A DNA stretch of 64,000 nucleotides from Desulfomicrobium sp. ZS1 (GTDB lineage Bacteria; Desulfobacterota; Desulfovibrionia; Desulfovibrionales; Desulfomicrobiaceae): the NCBI RefSeq assembly GCF_024204645.1, contig NZ_CP100351.1, positions 1 through 64,000 of the forward strand, written 5' to 3'. The translations under genes were made by a program, and so were the position numbers. Shown piece after piece: positions 17,243-25,301 of the stretch (position 1 is its first letter; each line of letters opens with the position of its first letter). Below the pieces are notes generated by a model. That model was not told the DNA's origin and did no database searches. It was given only the letters and a program-made list of their open reading frames with translations.

Positions 17243-18574
17243 ATGAATGCAAAAAAATTGAGTATTACTCTTGTCCTGTCGGTGATGCTGTCGGCCGGTG
17301 TGGCTCTGGCCGAAGATAGCATCACCGTCCAGAAGAGTGTTATCGACACTCTGCGCTATGCACCTCGCCTGGAAATGATCAAACACAACCGCGAAGCAGT
17401 GGGCCATGACTTGGACAAGTCCAAGGGCCGCTGGTATCCCAAGCTCGACATTCGTGGCGGATATGGGACGGATTCATACGATCAGGAAAACAATCCTGGT
17501 GATAGTGATTGGGATTCCCGTTCAGAGGTTTCCGCGATTCTGAGCCAGCGTCTCTATGACGGTGGCGAGGGTTTCAGTCAGATTCGTCTGGATGAAAGAC
17601 GTGCGGCCTCCCTGGACTATCGCGTCTTCGACAACGCCGAGTCCCTGGCCCTGGATGCGGTCATTGCCAATATGGAAGTTTACCGTCAGCGTGAACTGCT
17701 CTTCCTGGCCGAAGAAAACGCCAAGGCCCATCGCGATATCCTGGGCTCTCTGCAGGAACGCGAAGAGGCCGGCGCGGGCAGCGTGGCCGACGTGAAGCAG
17801 ACCCAGGCCCGCTTGGCCATGGCCCAGGCCTCCATCGAAAAGACCCGTACGGCTTTACAGGCCGCCTTGAATGAATACCAGCGTCTGACCGGAGTCCTGC
17901 CCGGCAAGATCGCCATGGCGCCCTATCCTCAGAACCTCATTCCCGCATCCCTGGATGAAATGACTGCCCAGGCCATCGGCAACAATCCCAAGATCAATGC
18001 CGCAGGCGAAGACGTCAACGCTGAAACCGAGCGCGTCAACATCGCCAAGGCCAATTACCATCCCTATGTCTACCTTGAACTGTCTTCCTCTTATTCGGAC
18101 GGCGTTGAAAATCAGGATTATTGGGAGCGCACCGATGCGGCCATGGTCCGCTTCAACTGGAATCTGTTCAACGGCGGTTCCGATTTGGCTGCCCACAAGG
18201 CCACCAAGGCCCGCAAGCGCCAGGCCCAGGCCGACAAGTACGACCTGACCCTAGCGGTCGAGAACGAGACCAAGACCACTTGGGCGCAGTACAAGTCCTC
18301 GCTGAGCGAAGTGAAGGAATACACCCAGGCCGTGCAGTACAACCGCGACACCAAGGGGATCTACCTGGAGCAGTTCGGCGTGGCACAGCGCAGTTTGCTT
18401 GATGTGCTCGATTCTGAAAACGAAGTGTTCCAGTCTTCCAGTCAGTTGGTCACTTCCAGCGTGAATGAGCAGATCGCGGCCTATAAGCTTCTGGCCCTGT
18501 CCGGCAATCTGATCACCGCTCTTGGCGTTGACCCGGCCCTGTACAAGGACCCCGCCGCTCAGATTGAAGAATGA
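17243..18574 (+). CDS. TolC-like outer membrane channel of the type I system
   Basis: 443 residues. It forms the outer-membrane exit duct for the adhesin, the role of LapE in Pseudomonas. A signal peptide (about 1-24, cut near ALA-ED) precedes two repeated helical hairpin halves rich in Ala, Gln and Glu, the pattern of the outer membrane efflux family. The start is ATG 17243, six bases after AAGGAGAGG; a longer frame from 17213 would place MYYSSKERLF before the signal peptide and is disfavoured. It has its own upstream terminator and presumably its own promoter, and is followed by a strong terminator. Confidence 0.92.
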   Translation: MNAKKLSITLVLSVMLSAGVALAEDSITVQKSVIDTLRYAPRLEMIKHNREAVGHDLDKSKGRWYPKLDIRGGYGTDSYDQENNPGDSDWDSRSEVSAILSQRLYDGGEGFSQIRLDERRAASLDYRVFDNAESLALDAVIANMEVYRQRELLFLAEENAKAHRDILGSLQEREEAGAGSVADVKQTQARLAMAQASIEKTRTALQAALNEYQRLTGVLPGKIAMAPYPQNLIPASLDEMTAQAIGNNPKINAAGEDVNAETERVNIAKANYHPYVYLELSSSYSDGVENQDYWERTDAAMVRFNWNLFNGGSDLAAHKATKARKRQAQADKYDLTLAVENETKTTWAQYKSSLSEVKEYTQAVQYNRDTKGIYLEQFGVAQRSLLDVLDSENEVFQSSSQLVTSSVNEQIAAYKLLALSGNLITALGVDPALYKDPAAQIEE

Positions 18575-18624
18575 TTCGCCAGCGCGCGAGGTTGAAGGAT
18601 GACTTCGCCTCAACGTGATCTCCT

Positions 18625-18660
18625 AAGCCCTTGCCGGATTGTTTCGGCAAGGGCTTTTTT
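18625..18660 (+). terminator. Rho-independent terminator after the TolC-like gene
   Basis: Perfect 12-bp stem (18625-18636 with 18645-18656), 8-base loop and a T-run. Confidence 0.9.
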
Positions 18661-18788
18661 TACGCATAAAATCTCATGGACAGTGTTACGTGCTCACGCT
18701 AGGTAACAAAGCCTTGGTCGGCAGAAAGTGCCCCTACGCCGCCCCGGCAATGACGATATTTTGTGTACATGCATCTTAAGGAGCAGAA

Positions 18789-18887
18789 ATGCTTGCAGAT
18801 TTTGGTAAGAGATTGATCCTGGGTCTTGTGGTTGCTGCTTGCGTGGTAGGCGTGCATGCCGCCATGGTTTTTTCCTCGGTAGGATGA
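18789..18887 (+). CDS. 32-residue hydrophobic micro-protein
   Basis: ATG at 18789 is preceded by AAGGAG (18778-18783) at an ideal 5-base spacing. The product has a short N-terminus with Lys and Arg, then one hydrophobic stretch (LILGLVVAACVVGVHAAMVF) long enough to cross the membrane. No family is recognised. It stands alone between the TolC-like gene and the toxin-antitoxin pair. The good ribosome site and membrane-like composition argue for translation, but the frame is short enough to arise by chance. Confidence 0.45.
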   Translation: MLADFGKRLILGLVVAACVVGVHAAMVFSSVG

Positions 18888-18999
18888 TGCCACCGGCTTG
18901 AGATCAAGCCGCCTGCGAAGAGAGTCTGCGTTATAAGAACGCCCGATGACGACCCTGTGCTTGTGCGCGGGGTCTTTGCATTGGTGAGGACGCCCCCTG

Positions 19000-19293
19000 T
19001 CAGGGGAGGTTCTGATGGCCGGGGTGTCTTCTGGTGTGCAAAATTCTTAGGATGTGCAGGTCTGTGAATCCGACTTTATAGATGATGACAAACGGCAGTT
19101 TGGGGAGGCTGAGTTGCCGGGTCCCTTCGATTCGGCCAGGAGGTGCCGAGCCGGGAAAAAGGGCGATTTGCTCAACGGCCTTGAAGATTGTGTCGGCCAG
19201 TTTTGCAGCCTTGGCGGGGTCGTCCTCCAGAGCATGCTTGGTGGCTTCAAGGATGTCCTGCCTGGCTGGCGATGTCCATTTAATCGACAGCAA
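19000..19293 (-). CDS. parE: ParE/RelE-type toxin
   Basis: About 97 residues. The sequence from SIKWTSPARQD to LHILRILHTRRHP matches the ParE/RelE fold: N-terminal strand, two helices with alternating Ala/Asp, then GTRQLSL and the FVIIYKV strand. Such toxins inhibit gyrase or cleave ribosome-bound mRNA. No ATG fits. A TTG at 19293 lies 8 bases after GGAG and overlaps the end of the antitoxin gene by about 14 bases, so translation is coupled. A long frame starting at 19404 lies inside the antitoxin gene and is not credible. Which cellular target this toxin hits cannot be told from sequence. Confidence 0.8.
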   Translation of the reverse strand: MLSIKWTSPARQDILEATKHALEDDPAKAAKLADTIFKAVEQIALFPGSAPPGRIEGTRQLSLPKLPFVIIYKVGFTDLHILRILHTRRHPGHQNLP

Positions 19294-19522
19294 CGCCAAG
19301 GCTCCGCACAGCGTTTTTGACTTCGTCGTGGGCCACAAGATCACCTGTTTCGGAGGCGTGAAGGCCTTTGCGCACTTCATCGATAAACCAGACTTCATAC
19401 TCAAGATATCTGGTTACGGCGTCGTTGATTATCCAGGAGCGCGGCCGCCCCAGGCTGTCGGCGAGTTGATCAAGCAGAGCAAGCGTGTCCTGATCGAACC
19501 TGACGGTGGTGGTTTTCTGCAT
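19280..19522 (-). CDS. Ribbon-helix-helix antitoxin (CopG/ParD-like)
   Basis: 80 residues. The N-terminal MQKTTTVRFDQDTLALLDQLA followed by GRPRSWIINDAVTRYL is the classic ribbon-helix-helix pattern: a beta strand that enters the DNA groove, then two helices. The C-terminal half would wrap the toxin. GGGAGGGCGA precedes the ATG. A perfect 7-bp inverted repeat (19536-19552) directly upstream is a good candidate for its own operator, giving the usual autoregulation of the pair. Confidence 0.85.
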   Translation of the reverse strand: MQKTTTVRFDQDTLALLDQLADSLGRPRSWIINDAVTRYLEYEVWFIDEVRKGLHASETGDLVAHDEVKNAVRSLGVAVD

Positions 19523-19535
19523 TCGCCCTCCCTGT

Positions 19536-19552
19536 GTATTCTCTAAGAATAC
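19536..19552. promoter_or_regulatory. Candidate operator of the toxin-antitoxin operon
   Basis: GTATTCT-cta-AGAATAC is a perfect inverted repeat with a 3-base centre, 14 bases upstream of the antitoxin start. RHH antitoxins usually bind such sites to repress their operon. Confidence 0.55.
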
Positions 19553-19627
19553 TTTTGGATACGACTGAATACGGAGGCAGTCAACTGTGCCGCCTAAACC
19601 CTGCGTCGGAGCCTGTGCCTGCTGCAG

Positions 19628-20085
19628 CCATCCGCCCTCTCCTCGGTGTCATCCCCGTGCAGACGGGGATCCATGGTTTTCAAAAAAGGCATGGATTCGA
19701 GCCGTTACGGGAATGACGAACTGGCAAGCGGGGTACGCTGTGTCCTTCCCTAGAGCTGCCCTTTGCCCTCTCCTCGGTGTCATCCCCGTGCAGACGGGGA
19801 TCCATGGTTCTCAAAAAAGGCATGGATTTCCACCTTTACGGGAATGACGAACTGGCGAGCGGGGTACGCTGTGTCCTTCCCTAGAGCTGCCCTTTGCCCT
19901 CTCCTCGGTGTCATCCCCGTGCAGACGGGGATCCATGGTTCTCAAAAAAGGCATGGATTCCCACCTTTACGGGAATGACGAACTGGCGAGCGGGGTACGC
20001 AGGTGTCCTTCCCTAGATCCGCCATCCGCCCCGCCTCGGTGTCATCCCCGTGTAGACGGGGATCCATGGTTCTCAAGCCTTTTTA
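19628..20085. repeat. Tandem array of a 131-bp palindrome-containing repeat
   Basis: The motif cctcggtgtcatccccgtg recurs at 19641, 19772, 19903 and 20034, an exact 131-bp period; the last unit is truncated. Each unit carries ATCCCCGT-4 nt-ACGGGGAT, an ATCCATG/CATGGAT pair around an A-run, and a TACGGGAATGACG segment. It lies in the gap between the feoB end and the toxin-antitoxin promoter. Small frames within it are repeat artefacts. This is a REP/BIME-like element, not a CRISPR. Confidence 0.85.
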
Positions 20086-20189
20086 ACAGCATGCATCGTT
20101 TTAGCGCCTAGCGCCGGAAAAAAGTCCGGAGCGGCAGGGCGATGCTCTGCCGCTCCGGGAGGGAGGAGGGGGATTGAGGGAAAACGTTT

Positions 20190-22343
20190 CTACAGGGTCA
20201 TGCCGACCTGATAGATGGTCACGGACACTGCGTAGGCCAGGACCGTGTTGAAGCCCACGGAGAAGGCGGCCCATTTCCAGCCGATCTCGCGGCCAATGAC
20301 GGCCACGGTCACGAAGCACGGGGCGTAGAGCAGTACGAAGGCAATGAGGCTCATTGCCACCCACATGTTCCAGGCCGGGTCGGTGCGCAGTTTTTCGGAC
20401 AGGCCGGTGCTCTCTTCCGGGTCCACTTCGCCCAGGGAGTAGGCGGTGCCGAGGCTCGAAACAATGACTTCCTTGGCCGCGAATCCACCCAGAAGGGCGA
20501 TGTTGGTGCGCCAGTCAAAGCCCGCGGGCCTCGACACGGGCTCCAGCGCCGTGCCGATCATGCCGGCCACGGAGGAACGCAGGGCCTCCTGGGCCTCGGC
20601 ATTGTCAATTTCTGTCAGGGCTTTTTCCAGGGCCTGGTCGCTGTCCCAGCTCATGGCCTGGGTGGCGACGCGTTCATCCGCGAATCTGGCGGTCTGTTCC
20701 TCGGACGGGCCGGGGAAGGTCATGGCCGCCCAGAGCAGGATGGAGATGGCCAGGATTACGGTGCCGGCCTTTTTGATGTACTGCCAGACCCGTTCCCAGG
20801 TGTGCATGCACATGCCCTTCAAAGTGGGCATGCGGTAGGGCGGCAGCTCCATGACAAAGGGAGTGGCTTCGCCCTTGATCACGGTGGAGCGCAGGAGCCG
20901 GGCCGCAAGCAGGGCCGTGATCCAGCCGCCGAGGGTGATCCAGAACAGGGCGCTCGCTCCGGAGCCCGGAAAGAAGGCCGCGGCCAGGAGCAGGAAAACA
21001 GGTACCTTGGCGCCGCAGCTCAAGAACGGCGCGGTCAAAACCGTGGCGATTTTTTCCTTGGGGCTGCGCAAGGTGCGGGCCGCCATGACTCCGGGCACGG
21101 CGCAGCCGCCGGGGATGCCGCCGGAGATGATGAAGGGCATGACTGAGCAGCCGTGCAGGCCGAAGATGCGGAAGACGCGGTCGAGCATGTAGGCCATGCG
21201 CGCCATGTAGCCCGAATCCTCCAGAAAGGAGAGGAAGAAGAACATGATCATGATCAGCGGGGTGAATCCGAGCACCCCGCCCACGCCGTTGATGATGCCG
21301 GAGACGATGAGCGAGCTGAGCAGCCCCTCGGGCAATATGGCCGTGGCCGTTTCGCTCAGCCAGCCAAAAAAGGATTCCACCCAGCCCATGGGTACCTCGC
21401 CCAGAGTGAAGGTCATCTCAAACATCAGATAGATTATGGCGAACATGAGAAACGGTCCGGCCAAGCGGTTCGTCAGCACGGCGTCGAGCTTGTCGGTGAT
21501 GTCGAAGCGAGCCTGGGTGGTGGGCCGGGTTACAACCCCGTCCTTCAGGAGTCCGGTGATGAACCCGTAACGGTAGTCGGCAATGAGGCACTCCGGCTCC
21601 GTGTTCAGGGTCTTGCGGCAATGTTCGGCCAGGGCGGCGGTCATTTCCAGCAACCGCGAATGCACGTCCGGCGTGGACTGGCCCAAGGCCAGGACTTCGG
21701 CATCATTTTCCAGGTATTTGAGACCGAGCCAGCGGGACGGGTAGCGCCCATCCATAAAATTGGAGGATTCGATCACGGCCTGCATGGCGTCCAACGTCTC
21801 GTCGAGGTCATGGCCGTAGGAAATGCGTAGCTCCACGCGCACGGGGCGCCGTTCAAGCATGGCCTTGCGCGCTTCTTTCAGCAGGTCTTCGCGGCCTTCT
21901 CCCGTGCGTGCCACCATTTCGAGAATCGGCGTGTTCAGGAGTTTTGCGAGGCGCCCCGTGTCGATGTGCACGCCTTTGCGGCGAACCTCGTCCATCATGT
22001 TCAACGCCACAATGACCGGAGTGCCAAGCTCCAGGATTTGGAGCACAAGATAGAGCGAGCGCTCCAGATTGGTGGCGTCCAGCACCGTGACCACGGCGTC
22101 GGGATTTTTTTCGATCAGAAAATTTCGCGCCACCAGTTCGTCTTGGGTGTAGGCGGTCAGGGAATAGGTACCCGGCAGGTCGACCACGGTGATGTCGAGT
22201 TCTTCAATCTTGAGGCGCCCTTCGCGTTTTTCCACGGTGATCCCGGGATAGTTGCCCACATGCTGGCGCGCGCCGGTCAGGTTGTTGAACAGGGTTGTCT
22301 TGCCGGAATTGGGGTTGCCCATCAGGGCCATGGTGGCGTTCAT
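20190..22343 (-). CDS. feoB: Ferrous iron transporter FeoB
   Basis: 717 residues. It imports Fe2+ across the inner membrane. The cytoplasmic N-terminal G domain has G1 GNPNSGKTT (about 8-16), G3 DLPG and G4 NMMD, followed by the helical regulatory domain and then the membrane domain with the two Gate motifs (LTAPFLSCGAKVPVF and the C-terminal GFAAKEVIVSSLG region). The length is normal. Its start overlaps the feoA stop (ATGA), so the genes are co-translated. No long FeoC-like gene is present. Confidence 0.97.
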   Translation of the reverse strand: MNATMALMGNPNSGKTTLFNNLTGARQHVGNYPGITVEKREGRLKIEELDITVVDLPGTYSLTAYTQDELVARNFLIEKNPDAVVTVLDATNLERSLYLVLQILELGTPVIVALNMMDEVRRKGVHIDTGRLAKLLNTPILEMVARTGEGREDLLKEARKAMLERRPVRVELRISYGHDLDETLDAMQAVIESSNFMDGRYPSRWLGLKYLENDAEVLALGQSTPDVHSRLLEMTAALAEHCRKTLNTEPECLIADYRYGFITGLLKDGVVTRPTTQARFDITDKLDAVLTNRLAGPFLMFAIIYLMFEMTFTLGEVPMGWVESFFGWLSETATAILPEGLLSSLIVSGIINGVGGVLGFTPLIMIMFFFLSFLEDSGYMARMAYMLDRVFRIFGLHGCSVMPFIISGGIPGGCAVPGVMAARTLRSPKEKIATVLTAPFLSCGAKVPVFLLLAAAFFPGSGASALFWITLGGWITALLAARLLRSTVIKGEATPFVMELPPYRMPTLKGMCMHTWERVWQYIKKAGTVILAISILLWAAMTFPGPSEEQTARFADERVATQAMSWDSDQALEKALTEIDNAEAQEALRSSVAGMIGTALEPVSRPAGFDWRTNIALLGGFAAKEVIVSSLGTAYSLGEVDPEESTGLSEKLRTDPAWNMWVAMSLIAFVLLYAPCFVTVAVIGREIGWKWAAFSVGFNTVLAYAVSVTIYQVGMTL

Positions 22344-22597
22344 TGAACGTTTTCTCCGCTTGTGTTGACGTTGACCATGATCTGGTCGGCTTCATTGTTG
22401 CGCAGGGTCAGGGTGAAATCCCGCAGCCTTAAGGCCACCGGATCCTTGAGTGGGGCGCGGCCCATGATGGTGACCTGGGTGCCGGGCACAAGCCCCATGT
22501 CGCGAATGCGCCGGCCAAGCTCGCCGGAAGCGCTGATGGAATCGATGATGCCGGATTGATTGGCCTGCATGGATCTGAGGGTAACGGGTTGCTGCAT
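22340..22597 (-). CDS. feoA: Iron transport accessory protein FeoA
   Basis: 85 residues, SH3-like FeoA domain that works with FeoB. The motif LGRRIRDMGLVPGTQVTIMG-type turn and the LTLRNNEADQIMVN end match the family. It lies between the Cys-rich small protein and feoB in one minus-strand operon. Confidence 0.93.
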   Translation of the reverse strand: MQQPVTLRSMQANQSGIIDSISASGELGRRIRDMGLVPGTQVTIMGRAPLKDPVALRLRDFTLTLRNNEADQIMVNVNTSGENVQ

Positions 22598-22685
22598 GGG
22601 GGCTCCAAGTTAGTTGCGTCTAATTTAGTGGTTAAAAAAAAGACCTCTGGATAGAGGGCGTGTTGCTTAGCGAGGATTTGTCCGG

Positions 22686-22847
22686 TCAGTCTTTTTTGGG
22701 ACAACAGTCTTGCCGGGGTTTTGGTTCGAGCGTGTTCGAACAACCGGAACATCCGCAGCATGGGTTGTCTTTCTTGAAATGGCGGCGCAGGAGATAGATG
22801 GCCGCGACGGCTATTATGCCTAACGTGATGAGCAGATCAAAATTCAT
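22686..22847 (-). CDS. FeoB-associated Cys-rich membrane protein
   Basis: 53 residues. One membrane helix (about 5-20, LLITLGIIAVAAIYLL) followed by a basic stretch and a Cys-rich tail with CCGCSGC and a later CC pair. This is the usual layout of small proteins encoded with feoAB, thought to help iron handling or membrane assembly of FeoB. ATG 22847 has GGAG at a 5-base spacing; a longer frame to 23084 adds an unlikely extension. First gene of the feo operon. Confidence 0.85.
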   Translation of the reverse strand: MNFDLLITLGIIAVAAIYLLRRHFKKDNPCCGCSGCSNTLEPKPRQDCCPKKD

Positions 22848-22881
22848 AACGTCTCCAGGGAATGTTTGTCGTGACGAACTT

Positions 22882-22909
22882 ATTATGCGGACCGATAATG
22901 GGAAGTCAA
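22882..22909 (-). promoter_or_regulatory. Candidate promoter of the feo operon with overlapping inverted repeat
   Basis: Read on the minus strand: TTGACT (22904-22909), 16-base spacer, CATAAT (22882-22887), about 30 bases before the first start codon. An ATTAT/ATAAT inverted repeat (22882-22886 and 22895-22899) overlaps the -10 and spacer; it could be a site for an iron regulator but is a poor match to a canonical Fur box. Confidence 0.5.
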
Positions 22910-22995
22910 TAAAAATGTTAGGCGTGATGAATAATTTTTTTGGGGGATGTAATGCGCGGGGGGATGCGGTCGTGGTTGTAACGATTGCACCGTAG

Positions 22996-23017
22996 GGGCA
23001 GACCTGCGTGTCTGCCC
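22996..23017. repeat. Hairpin beside the feo promoter
   Basis: GGGCAGAC and GTCTGCCC form an 8-bp stem with a 6-base loop, followed by TTTTC on the plus strand. The CGTAGGGG flank is repeated near 23140. Possibly a dispersed repeat rather than a terminator. Confidence 0.4.
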
Positions 23018-23074
23018 TTTTCAGAGGCATTCCCAGGATGCGGGATATGCTGCGCGGATTGCCAGGGCCACGCC

Positions 23075-23136
23075 GGGCGGTCACGCAGGGCGGTCACGCA
23101 GGGCGGTCACGTACGGCCGAAGGCAGGGCGGTCACG
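23075..23136. repeat. Short tandem GGGCGGTCACG repeats
   Basis: GGGCGGTCACG occurs at 23075, 23088, 23101 and 23126; the first three have a 13-bp period. They lie just downstream of the DsrE-like gene. Confidence 0.7.
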
Positions 23137-23147
23137 TAGGACCGCCC

Positions 23148-23486
23148 CTACGGTTTGATATACGCGCAGCCTTGCTGCTGCAGTTTGATCAGGGCGACCA
23201 CTCCGGCGGGCACGGTTTCGCATCCGGGACAGAGGTCTGTTTCGGGGATGTCGAAGGCGCGCAGGGCGTTCTGGCACACGAAGACCGTCACCTCGGCCTG
23301 GATCAGGTTTTTGATGCGCTCCAGGAATTCATCCTCGCCGTTCTTGCGGAAAAATTTGACCGCAGGTCCATTGACCAGCAGATTGATGCGTGCTCCTGGT
23401 TTGGCGGCGCGCAGGTTTTCCATGTTGGTCAGGGCGATGCGCAGAATCTTTTCTTCGTCCAGGTCTAGGTGAAAGACGACCTTCAT
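23148..23486 (-). CDS. DsrE/DsrF-family protein
   Basis: 112 residues with the DsrE-like alpha/beta pattern: KVVFHLD at the start, INLLVNGPAVKFF in the middle and VTVFVCQNALRAFD. Cys in FVCQNA is at the position often active in sulfur relay members, and two further Cys lie in LCPGCE. Family members carry or sense reduced sulfur, but many of these stand-alone proteins have no known role. GAGGAGAT precedes the ATG. Next to the feo operon and the hydrolase gene on the same strand. Confidence 0.75.
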   Translation of the reverse strand: MKVVFHLDLDEEKILRIALTNMENLRAAKPGARINLLVNGPAVKFFRKNGEDEFLERIKNLIQAEVTVFVCQNALRAFDIPETDLCPGCETVPAGVVALIKLQQQGCAYIKP

Positions 23487-23532
23487 CGAGATCTCCTCGG
23501 TTGATATTGAAAGTTGAATGGAAACAAGCGGT

Positions 23533-24273
23533 TTACAATCCGGTGCCGATGCTACGATTTTTCATGTTGTCCCGGTGTGTCGCGGCGTAAAACGCAGACA
23601 GCCCTTCAGGCAAGAATCTGTTTTCGCCTCGGCGCAGGCTGTCGAGATAGTCGATGGTGTTGTCCAGAATGTCCTTGCCGCCCATCGGGCCGTGGGATGG
23701 AATGACCTTGCCGACCCCTTCGTGCTTGCGCCAGCGGAGCAGCGCCTCTATCCATGCATCAAGGTCGCAATTTGCGGGCACGCAGGGCAGGGGCGACTCC
23801 ACCGCATCCCCGGCCAACAGGAGTTCCATTTCCGGGATGAATCCCACGATGGTATCCGTGGTATGCCCAGGCAGGGCGTGCAGCTGGATCGTGAGGCCTC
23901 CGAGGTCAAGATCGAGGCGGTTCTTGAAGGTGATGTGCGGGGGGATGAGCTTGACCTCGTCCCATTTGCCCGGTTCGCGGGTGTGCATGTCGGCCAGGGT
24001 CTGCCGGGCCTCGATGCCGAAGCGATGGGCGCAGCTCACATGGCCGACGATAACCGGATTCTCCAAGGCCGCCGTGCCCTGCACATGGTCCCAATCGGCA
24101 TGGCTGTAGACAACGAGGCACTGCTGCCCGACGCAGATTTCGGCGAAGCGGGTCATGTCGCGCGGGCTCGTCAAGGTGTCCCAGATCAGGCAAAAACGGG
24201 TGCCTCGAATCAAGACGCTGCGGACTGAAAATTCCCCCGCGTCAATTTCGTGGATTGCGCTGAAGTGGCTCAT
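23533..24273 (-). CDS. Metallo-beta-lactamase-fold hydrolase
   Basis: 246 residues. The metal motif reads SHADWDHVQG, so the second His of HxHxDH is Asp, a known variant. A further metal region is LPGHTTDTIVG, and LLAGDAVE and IPSHGPMGG follow in the expected order. Substrate unknown; the fold covers glyoxalase II-like and other hydrolases. It is divergent from the LarE-like gene and on the same strand as the DsrE-like gene 46 bases downstream. Confidence 0.8.
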   Translation of the reverse strand: MSHFSAIHEIDAGEFSVRSVLIRGTRFCLIWDTLTSPRDMTRFAEICVGQQCLVVYSHADWDHVQGTAALENPVIVGHVSCAHRFGIEARQTLADMHTREPGKWDEVKLIPPHITFKNRLDLDLGGLTIQLHALPGHTTDTIVGFIPEMELLLAGDAVESPLPCVPANCDLDAWIEALLRWRKHEGVGKVIPSHGPMGGKDILDNTIDYLDSLRRGENRFLPEGLSAFYAATHRDNMKNRSIGTGL

Positions 24274-24351
24274 GGCGGTCGCTTACGGTGTTTTCGACGG
24301 GCAGGGAAGAGGAAACATTGAAGAAAGATCCATTTGAAATAAGGAGCGGCA

Positions 24352-25173
24352 ATGCCGATGCGTAACGACGATTTTGCCTGGGATGATCTGATTGGACTGC
24401 TAGGCGAAATAGGTCCTTTGACCGTGGCCTGTTCCGGAGGGATTGACAGCCGTTTCCTGGCCCACGCGGGGCTGCAGGCCGGGGTGCCGGTGGCGCTGGT
24501 GCATGTCTGCGGTCCTCATGTTGCTCCCGAAGAGTCTGAATACGCCCTCGCCTGGGCCGCGGGCAGAGGGCTGGGCGTCAGGCAGCTGCGGCTTGATCCG
24601 TTGCACCTGCCCGAAGTCGCGGCCGGCTCGAAAGAGCGTTGCTACGCCTGCAAGCGTTTTCTTTTCGAGCAGATCCTGTCCGTCGCCACAGCGCCTGTTT
24701 GCGACGGCTCCAACTTTTCGGATGCGAAGGGGTTTCGCCCTGGCCGGCGGGCGCTGCTCGAACTGGGTATTCGCTCTCCCCTGGCCGAGGCTGGGCTGAC
24801 CAAGGACATGATCCGTGATCTGGCCAGACGGACGGGCCTTGCGCGTCCGGACCAGCAGGCCAGGGCCTGCCTGCTCACTCGCCTCCCTTATGGCCGGACT
24901 CCAGACCCGTCGCTGCTCGCGCGTCTGGCGGAAGGAGAGCGGATAGTGGAAGAAGCGCTCACGATGGCGGGGTATGACGAATTTCCTTTCCGACTGCGTC
25001 TTTGTGACACGGGATGCCCTGAACTGCATCTTGGACGGGAAATTGATTCACCACTGTTGCTGCTCGGGCTGAACGAGATGCTTCAAACAGAAGGTTTTTC
25101 CAGTATTTTTGTGCGAGTCGTTCCGGAATTGAGTGGATATTTCGATAGAATCGGCAATGATACGAAAAGATAA
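24352..25173 (+). CDS. larE: ATP-dependent sacrificial sulfur transferase, LarE-like
   Basis: 273 residues. LarE activates a carboxylate with ATP and donates the sulfur of its own Cys while building the nickel-pincer cofactor. The PP-loop SGGIDS is at 28-33, CYACK follows at about 98, and the sulfur-donor region ACLLTRLPYG matches the LarE ACLASRIPYG motif with its Cys. AAGGAG lies 5 bases before ATG 24352. No larB, larC or lactate racemase gene is nearby, so the acceptor is unknown; members with other roles exist. Confidence 0.82.
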   Translation: MPMRNDDFAWDDLIGLLGEIGPLTVACSGGIDSRFLAHAGLQAGVPVALVHVCGPHVAPEESEYALAWAAGRGLGVRQLRLDPLHLPEVAAGSKERCYACKRFLFEQILSVATAPVCDGSNFSDAKGFRPGRRALLELGIRSPLAEAGLTKDMIRDLARRTGLARPDQQARACLLTRLPYGRTPDPSLLARLAEGERIVEEALTMAGYDEFPFRLRLCDTGCPELHLGREIDSPLLLLGLNEMLQTEGFSSIFVRVVPELSGYFDRIGNDTKR

Positions 25174-25216
25174 TCCCTTCTTGCAGAGCGATGCGCCGTG
25201 ATGCTACAGAGCGTTC

Positions 25217-25301
25217 AAGACGATTGATCAGATCCTTTGCGTACGTGCCATGGTGGTGCCGCGCTGTAATCCATGCTTGGAATGATCAATCGTCTTTTTT
25301 T
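25217..25301. terminator. Long hairpin between convergent genes
   Basis: A perfect 14-bp stem (25217-25230 with 25283-25296) encloses 52 nt and is followed by a T-run to 25301 that includes the stop codon of the minus-strand gene. It could be the larE terminator or the end of a small RNA. Confidence 0.55.

Noticed and set aside
19628-20085. CRISPR-like array
   Set aside because: The period is 131 bp, almost the whole unit is repeated, and there are no unique spacers or cas genes nearby.
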